Source: JBOGFI01 sp050743365 (GTDB lineage Bacteria > Actinomycetota > Acidimicrobiia > IMCC26256 > JACDBD01). Taken from it: a stretch of 17,076 bases of DNA. The position numbers and the translations under genes were made by a program. The notes below the pieces were generated by a model. That model did no database searches and had not been told where the DNA came from. It was given only the letters and a program-made list of their open reading frames with translations. This document shows, piece after piece, positions 1 through 6,174 of this stretch (position 1 is the first letter of the stretch; the number at the start of each line of letters is the position of its first letter). The stretch lies in assembly GCA_050743365.1 (NCBI GenBank), contig JBOGFI010000203.1, forward strand, positions 1 through 17,076. Direction: 5' to 3'.

Positions 1-86
1 TCGAGGCCTTCTACAACCCGACCCGTCGACACTCGAGCAACGGAATGCTCAGCCCCGTCGACTACGAACAGACGCACGCGGCATGA
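1..86 (+). CDS. IS3-family transposase, C-terminal end (partial)
   Basis: Only the last 27 codons are present; the reading frame begins at base 3 and ends at TGA 84-86. The peptide contains FYNPTRRHSSNGMLSP followed by VDYE. This is the typical end of the IS3-family (OrfB, DDE/rve integrase fold) transposase, where YN..R.H...G..SP..YE follows the last catalytic Glu. The catalytic residues themselves lie outside the window, so activity cannot be judged. No partner orfA is visible. The IS right end follows directly. The family call is strong because this C-terminal motif is very characteristic; the subgroup cannot be assigned. Confidence 0.85.
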   Translation, partial: EAFYNPTRRHSSNGMLSPVDYEQTHAA

Positions 87-126
87 TCACCACACCAACC
101 CCGTCCGGAACAACGGGGGAAGCTCA
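1..126 (+). mobile_element. Right end of an IS3-family insertion sequence
   Basis: After the transposase stop at 86 there is a short non-coding tail ending in CGTCCGGAACAACGGGGGA then AGCTCAA (about 102-126). This resembles the terminal inverted repeat of actinobacterial IS3 elements, which often ends in a CCGGAA...GGG..AAGCTCA-type sequence. The left end lies outside the window, so neither the inverted repeat pair nor a target duplication can be checked. The exact boundary is uncertain by several bases. Confidence 0.5.
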
Positions 127-429
127 AACAGCGTTGATCCACCTATTCGCGGGCGGGGTCGGGCTGACGGAGCCATTGGACCCAGCGGAGGATCGACATG
201 GGCATTAGCCCGGCGCTTCCTGGGCGGCCTGCGGTCCAACCTTCCAGACCTCGCTCGCGCGGTTTGCCCGCAGCGGACCCGCGTTCGGTGTGGCCTTCAC
301 ATTGGCAAGGTGACCGAGGTGATGCCGCCGACCAGCGTGTTCACGTGTTTCTGCAGGTCAATGACGGGATTCGGGGAACCGTGAGGGACCGTGAGTACCC
401 ACTGTTGGCCGCCTCTTGTGGTGGAGCTG

Positions 430-452
430 TGGTGGGGGTGAGGGGACTTGAA
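430..452 (-). other. tRNA 3'-end-like fragment, candidate attachment-site remnant
   Basis: On the minus strand the 23 bases read as a canonical T-loop TTCAAGT (452-446), a T-stem 3' strand CCCCT, an acceptor 3' strand CACCCCC, discriminator A, and an encoded CCA (432-430). The matching 5' half is absent. The five bases before the T-loop (GCGGC) cannot pair with CCCCT, and there is no GGGGGTG acceptor strand at a suitable distance upstream. So this is a 3' fragment and not a functional tRNA. Such fragments are typical of the displaced copy left at one end of an element integrated at a tRNA 3' end. The assignment rests on pattern recognition only. Confidence 0.4.
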
Positions 453-585
453 GCCGCGGCTTCCACGTTGCGAACGTTTCACCATCGCGATCGCGACCTT
501 CGAGGACCGGGTACGCCCCGGTCAGCTCAGACTGCTCAGCACGATGGCGCTCGACATGCCGATCTACCGACGCCACACCGCATAA
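442..585 (+). pseudogene. Possible gene remnant, unrecognised
   Basis: This frame is open from just after a stop at 439-441 to TAA 583-585. It has no ATG or GTG near its beginning. Its second half reads like ordinary protein (FTIAIATFEDRVRPGQLRLL then STMALDMPIYRRHTA), with normal hydrophobic/charged alternation unlike the Arg/Pro-rich shadow frames around it. It could be the C-terminal tail of a gene whose front was lost at the tRNA-like junction. I do not recognise the family, and chance remains possible. Confidence 0.2.
450..463. repeat. Perfect 14-bp palindrome GAAGCCGCGGCTTC
   Basis: The 14-base sequence is exactly self-complementary and overlaps the first bases of the tRNA-like fragment. 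A second, interrupted dyad, ACGTT-GCG-AACGT, follows at 465-477. Paired dyads beside a tRNA end resemble the core and arm sites of a recombinase attachment site, but they could also be chance in such GC-rich DNA. Confidence 0.4.
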
Positions 586-671
586 TTCACCCGTCGGAGC
601 CGTGCAAGGTCGCCGGCGGGCTCATGATTGTGAGGCCTCGACGTCCCGCTCGTGTCGTCGGATGCCGCTGC

Positions 672-1520
672 TCACGGGCTTCGCCTGGTCGAGAAGCGGG
701 CCGGAGCGGAGTCGAAGCGTTCGACGCAGATGTCGGAGCAGAAGAAGTAGGTCTGCCCGTCGACGTCGCGCTGGGCGGCAGCGCGTGCGGCGTTGATGGT
801 CATGCCGCACACGGGGTCGACCGCGAGTTCGGCCTCATCGGGCGGCTGGCCGGAGAGCCGGCCGTCCTCGAGCCAGAGGACCCGGTCGGCGATGTCCTCG
901 ATGCGGTGGTCGTGTGTCACCGCCACAACCGTTTTGGCGTGCTCCTTGGCGAACAGCTCGAGGGTGTGCATGAGCTGGTAGCCCGCTCGGGAATCGAGGT
1001 TGGCGGTGGGCTCGTCGGCCAGCAGCAGGGGCGGGTCGTTGGCCAGCGCCCGGGCGATGGCAACCCGCTGGCGCTCGCCACCCGACAGCTTCTCGGGGAG
1101 CACGTCGAGCCGACCCGAGAGGCGCAGCTCGCCGAGCAGATCGCGGGCGCGACCGTCGGCGTCACGCCGAGACCGGCCGGACGCCTCGAGCACGATCCGC
1201 ACATTCTCGAGGGCGGTGAGGTTGGCGAGCAGGTTGGCGGATTGGAAGATGAACCCCACCCGCCGCAATCGGACCTCGGGCAGCCGGCGTTCCGACAGGG
1301 CCGTGATCTCGACGCCGTCGAGACGGATCCGCCCATTCGTGGGCTGGAGGAGCGCGCCGCACATGGCGAGGAGGGTGGTCTTGCCCGAGCCGGACGGACC
1401 TTGCACGAGCATGAGCTCGCCTGCGGTGACCTCGAGGGAGACGCCGTCCACGGCGCGCACGGCTCCCGGGCCCTCGCCGTAGACCTTGGTGACGTCCTGG
1501 ACGCGCAGCGCCGGTCCCAT
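672..1520 (-). CDS. ABC transporter ATP-binding protein with C-terminal YHS domain
   Basis: This 282-residue protein is a LolD/MacB-type ATPase that would energise the FtsX-like permease encoded just upstream. Walker A GPSGSGKT is at 41-48, the Q-loop Gln at about 93, the signature LSGGERQR at 145-152, Walker B LLLADEP at 165-171 and the H-loop His at 203. An extra C-terminal domain (about 233-277) has DPVCGM, then YFFCSDIC, then a Phe/Pro tail. This is the YHS (TRASH-like) metal-binding pattern with Cys238, Cys261 and Cys265, seen otherwise in copper ATPases and copper or mercury proteins. ATG 1520 is preferred because AGGTGAGG lies just upstream; a GTG at 1529 is also in frame but has no ribosome site. 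It is the last gene of the operon, 10 bases after the permease stop. Confidence 0.93.
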   Translation of the reverse strand: MGPALRVQDVTKVYGEGPGAVRAVDGVSLEVTAGELMLVQGPSGSGKTTLLAMCGALLQPTNGRIRLDGVEITALSERRLPEVRLRRVGFIFQSANLLANLTALENVRIVLEASGRSRRDADGRARDLLGELRLSGRLDVLPEKLSGGERQRVAIARALANDPPLLLADEPTANLDSRAGYQLMHTLELFAKEHAKTVVAVTHDHRIEDIADRVLWLEDGRLSGQPPDEAELAVDPVCGMTINAARAAAQRDVDGQTYFFCSDICVERFDSAPARFSTRRSP

Positions 1521-1530
1521 CCGCCTCACC

Positions 1531-2658
1531 TCACACCCGGAACACCTGGGCCGGATCGAGCCGGGTCACCGGCCGGACCGGCACGAACGACGCCACCACC
1601 CCCATGGCCAGCGCCGCCACGGCCACCAGCACGATCTCCGACGGCCCGATGGTCACCACGAAGGCCGGCAGGAGGCGCTCCAGGAGCGCGGCCAGTCCGA
1701 GCGTTGCGACCACGCCGACGGCGAGCCCGGCGAGGCCGGCCGCCATGGATTGGCGCCACACGATCCCGACCAATCTGCGGTTCGAGAACCCGATCGCCTT
1801 GAGCACGCCGTACTCGCGTCGCTTCTCGAGCGTGGCCGTGTAGATCGTGAGCGCGATCACGGACGTGCCGATCGCGAACGCGATGACGACCAGCACCCAG
1901 AGAATGGGCAGAAAGCCCTCGGACAGGTCCTCGGTGTTGGCGTCGGCGAACTCGTCTTCGGTCAGCGGCTTCGTGCCGCTGACCTCGTCCCGGATGCGCC
2001 TGGCGAGCGCGTCCTGGTCGACGCCGTCTCCGGCCTCGACGAGGAAGTAGTTCACGACCTCGCCCGCCCCGAGGAGCCGGGACACGTCGTCGAACGATGC
2101 CCATCCGTACTGACTGATGATGCTGTTGCCGCCCCGCGCGATGCCGGTGACCCGGAGGCGGTTTCCTTCGACGTTGAGGATGTCGCCCATGTCGACGCCT
2201 TCGTTGCGGGCGAAGACACGGTCGACGACCAGTTCGCCGCGCCCGGGTATCCGCTCGCCTTCCTCGATGCCGACCGGGCCACCGACACCGGACTTGTCGA
2301 CACCCACGAGGAAGAGGTCGACGTCGTCGCCCCGGTGACGAAAGACCACCGGCCGGGCGACCAACGGGCTGACCCGCTCGACACCGTCGACGGCGGCGAT
2401 CTCCCGGGCGCGCTCGGGTGGCTGGAGCGACACCGAGTGGAAGAAGTCCCCCGGCGTGCCCGACTCGACCACCCAGACGTCGGCGTCGACGCCTCGGATG
2501 TAAGCGGTCGCCTGGTCGAGGAACCCGGCGTACAGCCCCCGCACGGTGAGGATCAGCAGCACCGCGATCGCCACGCCGCCGACCGAGATCGCGAGGCGGG
2601 TCTTCTCCCGAACCAGGTTCCGCCAGGCAATGCTCGTCCGGCCCCACGCCGGCGTCAT
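1531..2658 (-). CDS. FtsX/MacB-like ABC transporter permease
   Basis: The protein has 375 residues. One N-terminal membrane helix (about 22-44) is followed by a large extracytoplasmic domain (about 45-248), then three helices (about 249-274, 303-328, 339-361). Between helices two and three is the EKRREYGVLKAIGFSNRR stretch, the coupling segment typical of FtsX-family permeases. This is the four-helix mechanotransmission-type exporter topology of MacB/LolCE/DevC proteins, not a substrate channel. The ATPase gene follows after 10 bases, so they form the exporter pair. The start overlaps the preceding small gene as ATGA, with AGAGAGG upstream, suggesting translational coupling. The transported substrate is unknown; the partner's YHS domain hints at a metal or redox link. 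Confidence 0.92.
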   Translation of the reverse strand: MTPAWGRTSIAWRNLVREKTRLAISVGGVAIAVLLILTVRGLYAGFLDQATAYIRGVDADVWVVESGTPGDFFHSVSLQPPERAREIAAVDGVERVSPLVARPVVFRHRGDDVDLFLVGVDKSGVGGPVGIEEGERIPGRGELVVDRVFARNEGVDMGDILNVEGNRLRVTGIARGGNSIISQYGWASFDDVSRLLGAGEVVNYFLVEAGDGVDQDALARRIRDEVSGTKPLTEDEFADANTEDLSEGFLPILWVLVVIAFAIGTSVIALTIYTATLEKRREYGVLKAIGFSNRRLVGIVWRQSMAAGLAGLAVGVVATLGLAALLERLLPAFVVTIGPSEIVLVAVAALAMGVVASFVPVRPVTRLDPAQVFRV

Positions 2659-2867
2659 CGCGACCTCTCTTCGACGTTCTGCTCTGTCCGGCGTGGGGAT
2701 CGCGCCGAGGCGAGCAGCGCGACGCCCAGCCCGATGAGCAGCGCCGGCCCCACCCAGCGAACCTCGAGGTCGACGGCCCCGACGCCGTCGAGGAGGAACG
2801 CCAGCCCCAGGCCCGCGAAGAGGAGGCCGGCGACGAGCGACGTCGGGTCCAGGTCATGGCGTTGCAC
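2655..2867 (-). CDS. Small two-helix membrane protein
   Basis: This 70-residue protein starts at GTG 2867, with GAGG a few bases upstream. It overlaps the 3' end of the PspC/LiaF-like gene by 14 bases and the permease start by 4. It has two hydrophobic segments (about 10-27 and 38-54) separated by a short acidic loop (DGVGAVDLEVRWVG) and ends in a charged tail (SPRRTEQNVEERSR). The two helices resemble the repeated helix pairs found in PspC/LiaF-type membrane regions. The overlaps at both ends make it a genuine operon member. It is probably an accessory subunit of the exporter or of the stress sensor; no family name can be given. Confidence 0.7.
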   Translation of the reverse strand: MQRHDLDPTSLVAGLLFAGLGLAFLLDGVGAVDLEVRWVGPALLIGLGVALLASARSPRRTEQNVEERSR

Positions 2868-4083
2868 GGCGCACCTCGATCTCTCCCCCGCCGACCCGCA
2901 GGTCGAGCCGCAGCCTCCCGGACCCGGCGCGCCGGAGGACCCGGCGCGCGTCGTTGCCCAAGCCCTGGTCGTGCTCGCCCAGCACCTGCAGCTCGCCGGC
3001 ATCGACGTGGGCGTCGACCACCACCGAGTGCTTCCGGGGCGTGATGACGGTGAGCGTTCCGAAGGCGACGCTGGCTTCGATCCGGCTGGTCCCCTCGGCG
3101 ATATCGACCCGGCTCAGGTCCAGCAGCATCTCGCCGCCCAGGAGGCGGTACTCGTCCCGGAGGTCGGCGGTGCTCGCCGGGCGGTAGGCCCGCTCCCCGA
3201 AGCCGCCCTCCAGTGGGACGTCGAACGCGGTCAGCGCGGCGAGCAGCAGGGTGAGCCCGACGCCGAGGACGACGAGGGCGCGGGAGCGTCCCCACCACGC
3301 GCCCACGACCAGTCCCAACCCCGTGACGGTGAGCGCGACCGCCAGGACCCCCTCGACGGTGACGTCGACCAGCCCGGCGGCGTCGCCCAGCCCGGCCGCC
3401 CCGCCAATCAGGAGCAGGAGGCTCGCCGTGACACGGGTGAGCTCAGACGGCCCCCGCGGGGAGACAGGGGGCGCGGGCGCCGTGGGCGGAGCCTTCGGAG
3501 CGGGCGCGCTCGGCGGGACCTCGGCGCCCACGAGCCCACCTGTTCCCGGCGGTGGCTCGGCCGCCTCCGCGTCGACCGGCGCCTCGCTTCGCGGAGGCAG
3601 ACGACGAGAGGTGCGGTTCCAGGCCAGGAGCGCGACCCCGGCGGTGAGGAGGGTCACCGCCAGCACCACCCGCCCGGCACCCCAGTGAATGGCGTCGTGC
3701 ACCAGCAGCGCCGCCGCCGTCACCAGCAGCAGGATGCCCGCCAGCGCCGGCCAGGCGCCGCGGCGCACCAGATGGCCCCAACGCCGCAACAGAACATCGG
3801 CGATCGAGCGCTTGGCGCCCTCCTCGGGAACCACCAGCCAGCCGATGCCGTACAAGACCAGGCCGGACCCTCCCAGGAGCGAGAACGCCACGAACCCGAT
3901 GCGAAACACCACGGGGTCGACGCCGAAATGCTCCCCCAGCCCGCCTGCCACACCGGCGATCACGCGGTCATGGCGGCTCCGCACGAGCCGACGCCCCTGC
4001 TCGACATCCGGCCTCTGATTGGGGGCGGTATCGGTGGCAACGGCGCCGCCCGCGTCCTCGGTGCGGCCCGGCTCGTTCCTCAC
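2854..4083 (-). CDS. PspC-domain, LiaF-like membrane protein
   Basis: From GTG 4083 the protein has 409 residues. It begins with a PspC domain (about 32-90, including SRHDRVIAGVAGGLGEHFGV and a helix ending GIGWLVVPEEG). Hydrophobic helices follow, then a Pro/Ala-rich linker (PSAPAPKAPPTAPAPPVSP), another membrane block, and a C-terminal beta-rich domain (about 300-407, with GGEMLLDLSRVDIAEG and FGTLTVITPRKHSVVV) like the LiaF/VraT C-terminal domain. LiaF-type proteins restrain a sensor kinase until envelope stress releases it, and a PspC kinase is encoded divergently. The start is uncertain: an in-frame ATG at 4152 would place the regulatory repeats inside the gene and almost abut the divergent start, so I prefer 4083. 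Neither start has a strong ribosome site. Confidence 0.85.
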   Translation of the reverse strand: MRNEPGRTEDAGGAVATDTAPNQRPDVEQGRRLVRSRHDRVIAGVAGGLGEHFGVDPVVFRIGFVAFSLLGGSGLVLYGIGWLVVPEEGAKRSIADVLLRRWGHLVRRGAWPALAGILLLVTAAALLVHDAIHWGAGRVVLAVTLLTAGVALLAWNRTSRRLPPRSEAPVDAEAAEPPPGTGGLVGAEVPPSAPAPKAPPTAPAPPVSPRGPSELTRVTASLLLLIGGAAGLGDAAGLVDVTVEGVLAVALTVTGLGLVVGAWWGRSRALVVLGVGLTLLLAALTAFDVPLEGGFGERAYRPASTADLRDEYRLLGGEMLLDLSRVDIAEGTSRIEASVAFGTLTVITPRKHSVVVDAHVDAGELQVLGEHDQGLGNDARRVLRRAGSGRLRLDLRVGGGEIEVRRATP

Positions 4084-4118
4084 GGGTCGATCGTGGCGGG
4101 AAAGCCCGTCGGCGTCGA

Positions 4119-4145
4119 TCGGGGTCGACCCTGAAAAAACCCTGA
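4119..4145. promoter_or_regulatory. Candidate operator in the divergent PspC promoter region
   Basis: The gap between the two divergent PspC genes holds the dyad TCGGGGTCGACCCTGA (4119-4134; core GGGTCGACCC is perfect). Overlapping it is a direct repeat, CCCTGA at 4129 and again at 4140, exactly 11 bases apart and separated by a run of A, which is rare in this GC-rich DNA. A LuxR/NarL-type regulator, as encoded downstream, normally binds short inverted repeats. This is therefore the natural candidate site for autoregulation and for control of the minus-strand operon. No clear -10/-35 pair could be read. Confidence 0.35.
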
Positions 4146-4177
4146 CAGCCATGCGGGGCGCCCCCGGGCGGTCCCCG

Positions 4178-5527
4178 ATGGTCGCCAGCGGGGTCGTGCG
4201 CGATCATCAAGCCGCCCGCGAGCCCGGGGAGGTCTCGATCGTCACGCAACGGCACCCCGGTGCCGTCACCGCACGAGCAGCGGCGCCCGAGGGGAGCGCG
4301 AACGCGCTGACGCGCAGCGCCGACGAGCGCGTGATCAGCGGCGTGTGCGCCGGGATCGCCGACTGGCTCGGCCTCAGCCCGCGGGTGGTGCGCGCCGCGT
4401 TCGTGGCGCTCGCGGTGGCGGGCGGCGTGGGCGCGATCGTCTACGTGACGCTCTGGGTGCTCCTTCCTGTGCGCCCCGCCCGTGGGGTGCGTCTTCCCCG
4501 GGCGACAGCGCGGGGTCCCTCGGACCGGCGAGGCGCCTCGTTCCCGCGGGTCCGCGCCCAGCGGGCGCTGGCAATCGGGCTCGTGGTGCTCGGCAGCCTG
4601 CTGCTCCTGCGCGAGCTAGGCCTGTGGTTCGGGGACCGCTTCGTGTGGCCGGTCACCTTGGCCGCGCTCGGCGTCGTCCTGGCGTGGCCCGACCGTCCGG
4701 CCCAGGACGCAGCGCCCGGGCTCCCGGTCGACATCCCCGGGCGTCGCCCGTCGATGTTGGCGTCGCGCGTCGCGCTCCTCCGCCTGGGGGCAGGGCTGGG
4801 GGCCGTGGCCGCGGGAGCGGCCGTCTTCGCTGCGACCAACGCCGACCTCGAGGCCCTCGGCGACAGCCTGCTCGCCGCCACGCTGGCCGTGAGCGGGCTC
4901 CTCCTCATCTTCGGGCCCTGGTGGTGGCGGCTCGGCAAAGAGCTCTTCGAGGAACGCCGGCGACGGGTCCGCTCCGAGGAGCGCGCCGAGCTCGCCGCCC
5001 GCGTTCACGACTCCGTGCTCCAGACGCTCGCCCTGATCCAACAGAACACCGCCGTCCCGGTCGAGGCCGCCCGACTCGCCCGGCGCCAGGAGCGCGAACT
5101 GCGGTCTCTCCTCTTCGAGAATGAGCCGCCCCCCACCGGCACCCTGAAGGCAGCCATGCGATCCGCGGCCGACGAGGTCGAGGATCTCTACGGGATCACA
5201 GTGGAGCTCGTCGTCGTAGGCGACTGCACCACGGACGATGCCCTCCACGCGCTCGTCGCGGCCACGAAAGAGGCACTGGTGAACGCGGCCAAGTTCTCGG
5301 GCGAACGGTCCGTCGCGCTGTATGTGGAGGTGGGACCCGACTCGGTCACCGCGTTCGTACGCGACCGCGGCCCCGGGTTCGATCCCACCGCCGTGCCCGC
5401 CGACCGCAGAGGCATCACCGAATCGGTCGTCGCTCGCATCGAACGGCAAGCAGGCCGCGCCACCGTGCACAGCGCGCCCGGGCAAGGCACCGAAGTGGAG
5501 CTCGTCGTGCCGAGGTCAAACCCGTGA
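4178..5527 (+). CDS. PspC-domain sensor histidine kinase (NarL/LiaS type)
   Basis: The 449-residue protein has an N-terminal PspC domain (about 44-98, SADERVISGVCAGIADWLGL then a membrane helix). More helices follow (about 129-148, 155-170, 198-220, 229-250). The cytoplasmic kinase module has the dimerisation/phosphoacceptor motif ARVHDSVLQTL (His277), an N-box EALVNAAKFSG (Asn369) and a G-box RDRGPGFDP (395-403). This is the HisKA_3-type layout that pairs with LuxR-type regulators, and such a gene follows with a GTGA overlap. PspC at the N-terminus replaces a usual sensor, implying membrane-stress sensing with the divergent PspC/LiaF-like protein. The start is unclear: ATG 4178 and GTG 4196 lack good ribosome sites, while a strong one sits before an ATC codon at 4238. 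Confidence 0.88.
   Translation: MVASGVVRDHQAAREPGEVSIVTQRHPGAVTARAAAPEGSANALTRSADERVISGVCAGIADWLGLSPRVVRAAFVALAVAGGVGAIVYVTLWVLLPVRPARGVRLPRATARGPSDRRGASFPRVRAQRALAIGLVVLGSLLLLRELGLWFGDRFVWPVTLAALGVVLAWPDRPAQDAAPGLPVDIPGRRPSMLASRVALLRLGAGLGAVAAGAAVFAATNADLEALGDSLLAATLAVSGLLLIFGPWWWRLGKELFEERRRRVRSEERAELAARVHDSVLQTLALIQQNTAVPVEAARLARRQERELRSLLFENEPPPTGTLKAAMRSAADEVEDLYGITVELVVVGDCTTDDALHALVAATKEALVNAAKFSGERSVALYVEVGPDSVTAFVRDRGPGFDPTAVPADRRGITESVVARIERQAGRATVHSAPGQGTEVELVVPRSNP
4226..4232 (+). promoter_or_regulatory. Strong Shine-Dalgarno without a standard start codon
   Basis: GGGGAGG ends five bases before ATC 4238-4240, which is in frame with the sensor kinase gene. A start there would give a 429-residue kinase beginning VTQRHPGAV after the first residue, close to where related PspC kinases begin. 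No ATG, GTG or TTG is correctly spaced from this site. Either initiation occurs at ATC, which is rare, or the match is coincidental and the start is upstream. Confidence 0.35.
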
Positions 5528-6174
5528 CCGAGACCGGCGAGCGGCCTCGGGTCTTCGTCGTCGACGACCACCACCTGTTCCGCTCCGGCGTCAAGGCGGA
5601 ACTGGGCGACTCCGTCGAGATCATCGGCGAGGCGTCGGAGGTCGAAGCGGCGGTCGAGATGATCGGCGAGCGACGCCCCGACGTCGTGCTCGTCGACGTC
5701 CACATGCCGGGCGGGGGAGGCCGCGCCGTCATCGAGGACGTGCTCGCCGACCATCCGGACATGCGGTTTCTCGCGCTGTCCGTCTCCGACGCGCCCGAGG
5801 ACGTCATCGGCGTCATCCGATCCGGAGCACGGGGCTACGTCACCAAGATCATCACCGGCCCCGAGCTCGTGGAAGCCATCGAACGAGTACGCGACGGGGA
5901 CGCCGTGTTCTCGCCCCGCCTCGCCGGCTTCGTGCTCGACGCGTTCGCCGCCGACGCCCCCGTCGAGAGCGACCCCGACCTCGACCAACTCACGACGCGA
6001 GAACGAGAGGTGCTCCGCCACCTGGCACGCGGCTACACCTACAAGGAGATCGCCTCGCGCCTCTCGATCTCGGTGAAGACCGTCGAGACCCACGCCTCCG
6101 CCGTCCTGCGCAAGCTCCAACTCTCGAACCGCCACGAGCTATCCCACTGGGCCGCCGACCACCGAATTCGATGA
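5524..6174 (+). CDS. LuxR/NarL-family response regulator
   Basis: The 216-residue protein starts at GTG 5524 and overlaps the kinase stop by four bases (GTGA), so the two are translationally coupled. The receiver domain (about 9-125) has the acidic pair Asp14-Asp15, phosphoacceptor Asp58 in VLVDVHMPG, switch Ser86 and Lys108. The C-terminal LuxR-type helix-turn-helix (about 150-210) contains LTTREREVLRHLARGYTYKE and SISVKTVETHASAVLRKL. All key residues are intact. It is the partner of the PspC kinase and probably acts on the divergent promoter region upstream of the kinase. Its last 36 bases overlap the 3' end of the convergent cupredoxin-like gene. Confidence 0.95.
   Translation: MTETGERPRVFVVDDHHLFRSGVKAELGDSVEIIGEASEVEAAVEMIGERRPDVVLVDVHMPGGGGRAVIEDVLADHPDMRFLALSVSDAPEDVIGVIRSGARGYVTKIITGPELVEAIERVRDGDAVFSPRLAGFVLDAFAADAPVESDPDLDQLTTREREVLRHLARGYTYKEIASRLSISVKTVETHASAVLRKLQLSNRHELSHWAADHRIR

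Larger units (their letters stand above)
126..671. other. Gene-poor junction region with degenerate sequence
   Basis: I find no convincing intact gene here. A good Shine-Dalgarno (GGAGG, 187-191) precedes ATG 198, but the frame behind it soon becomes Arg/Pro-rich and runs antisense into the ABC ATPase gene, so at most it is the start of a decayed gene. Another frame (about 198-385) gives short protein-like stretches such as ARRFLGGLRSNLPDLARAV without a proper start. A tRNA 3'-end-like sequence and a perfect palindrome lie at 430-463, and a possible gene remnant at 442-585. I see no clear terminator for the minus-strand operon that ends at 672. The patchwork is what one expects next to an IS end and an old integration point. 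Confidence 0.55.

Noticed and set aside
430..500. Complete tRNA gene on the minus strand
   Set aside because: Only the T-loop, T-stem 3' strand, acceptor 3' strand and CCA are present; no pairing 5' strands or anticodon arm can be drawn.
198..1802. Long plus-strand open frame of 534 codons starting with a good ribosome site
   Set aside because: It runs antisense through the whole ABC ATPase-YHS gene and its product is Arg/Pro/Gly-rich with no domain. Only the first stretch could be a decayed gene start.
1526..3298. Minus-strand open frame of 590 codons
   Set aside because: It overlaps the permease and PspC/LiaF-like genes in another frame; the product is low-complexity Arg/Gly/Pro.
1486..4134. 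Plus-strand open frame of 882 codons
   Set aside because: It is antisense to three well-supported minus-strand genes; its composition (Asp/Arg/Pro/His-rich, no hydrophobic core) is that of a high-GC shadow frame.
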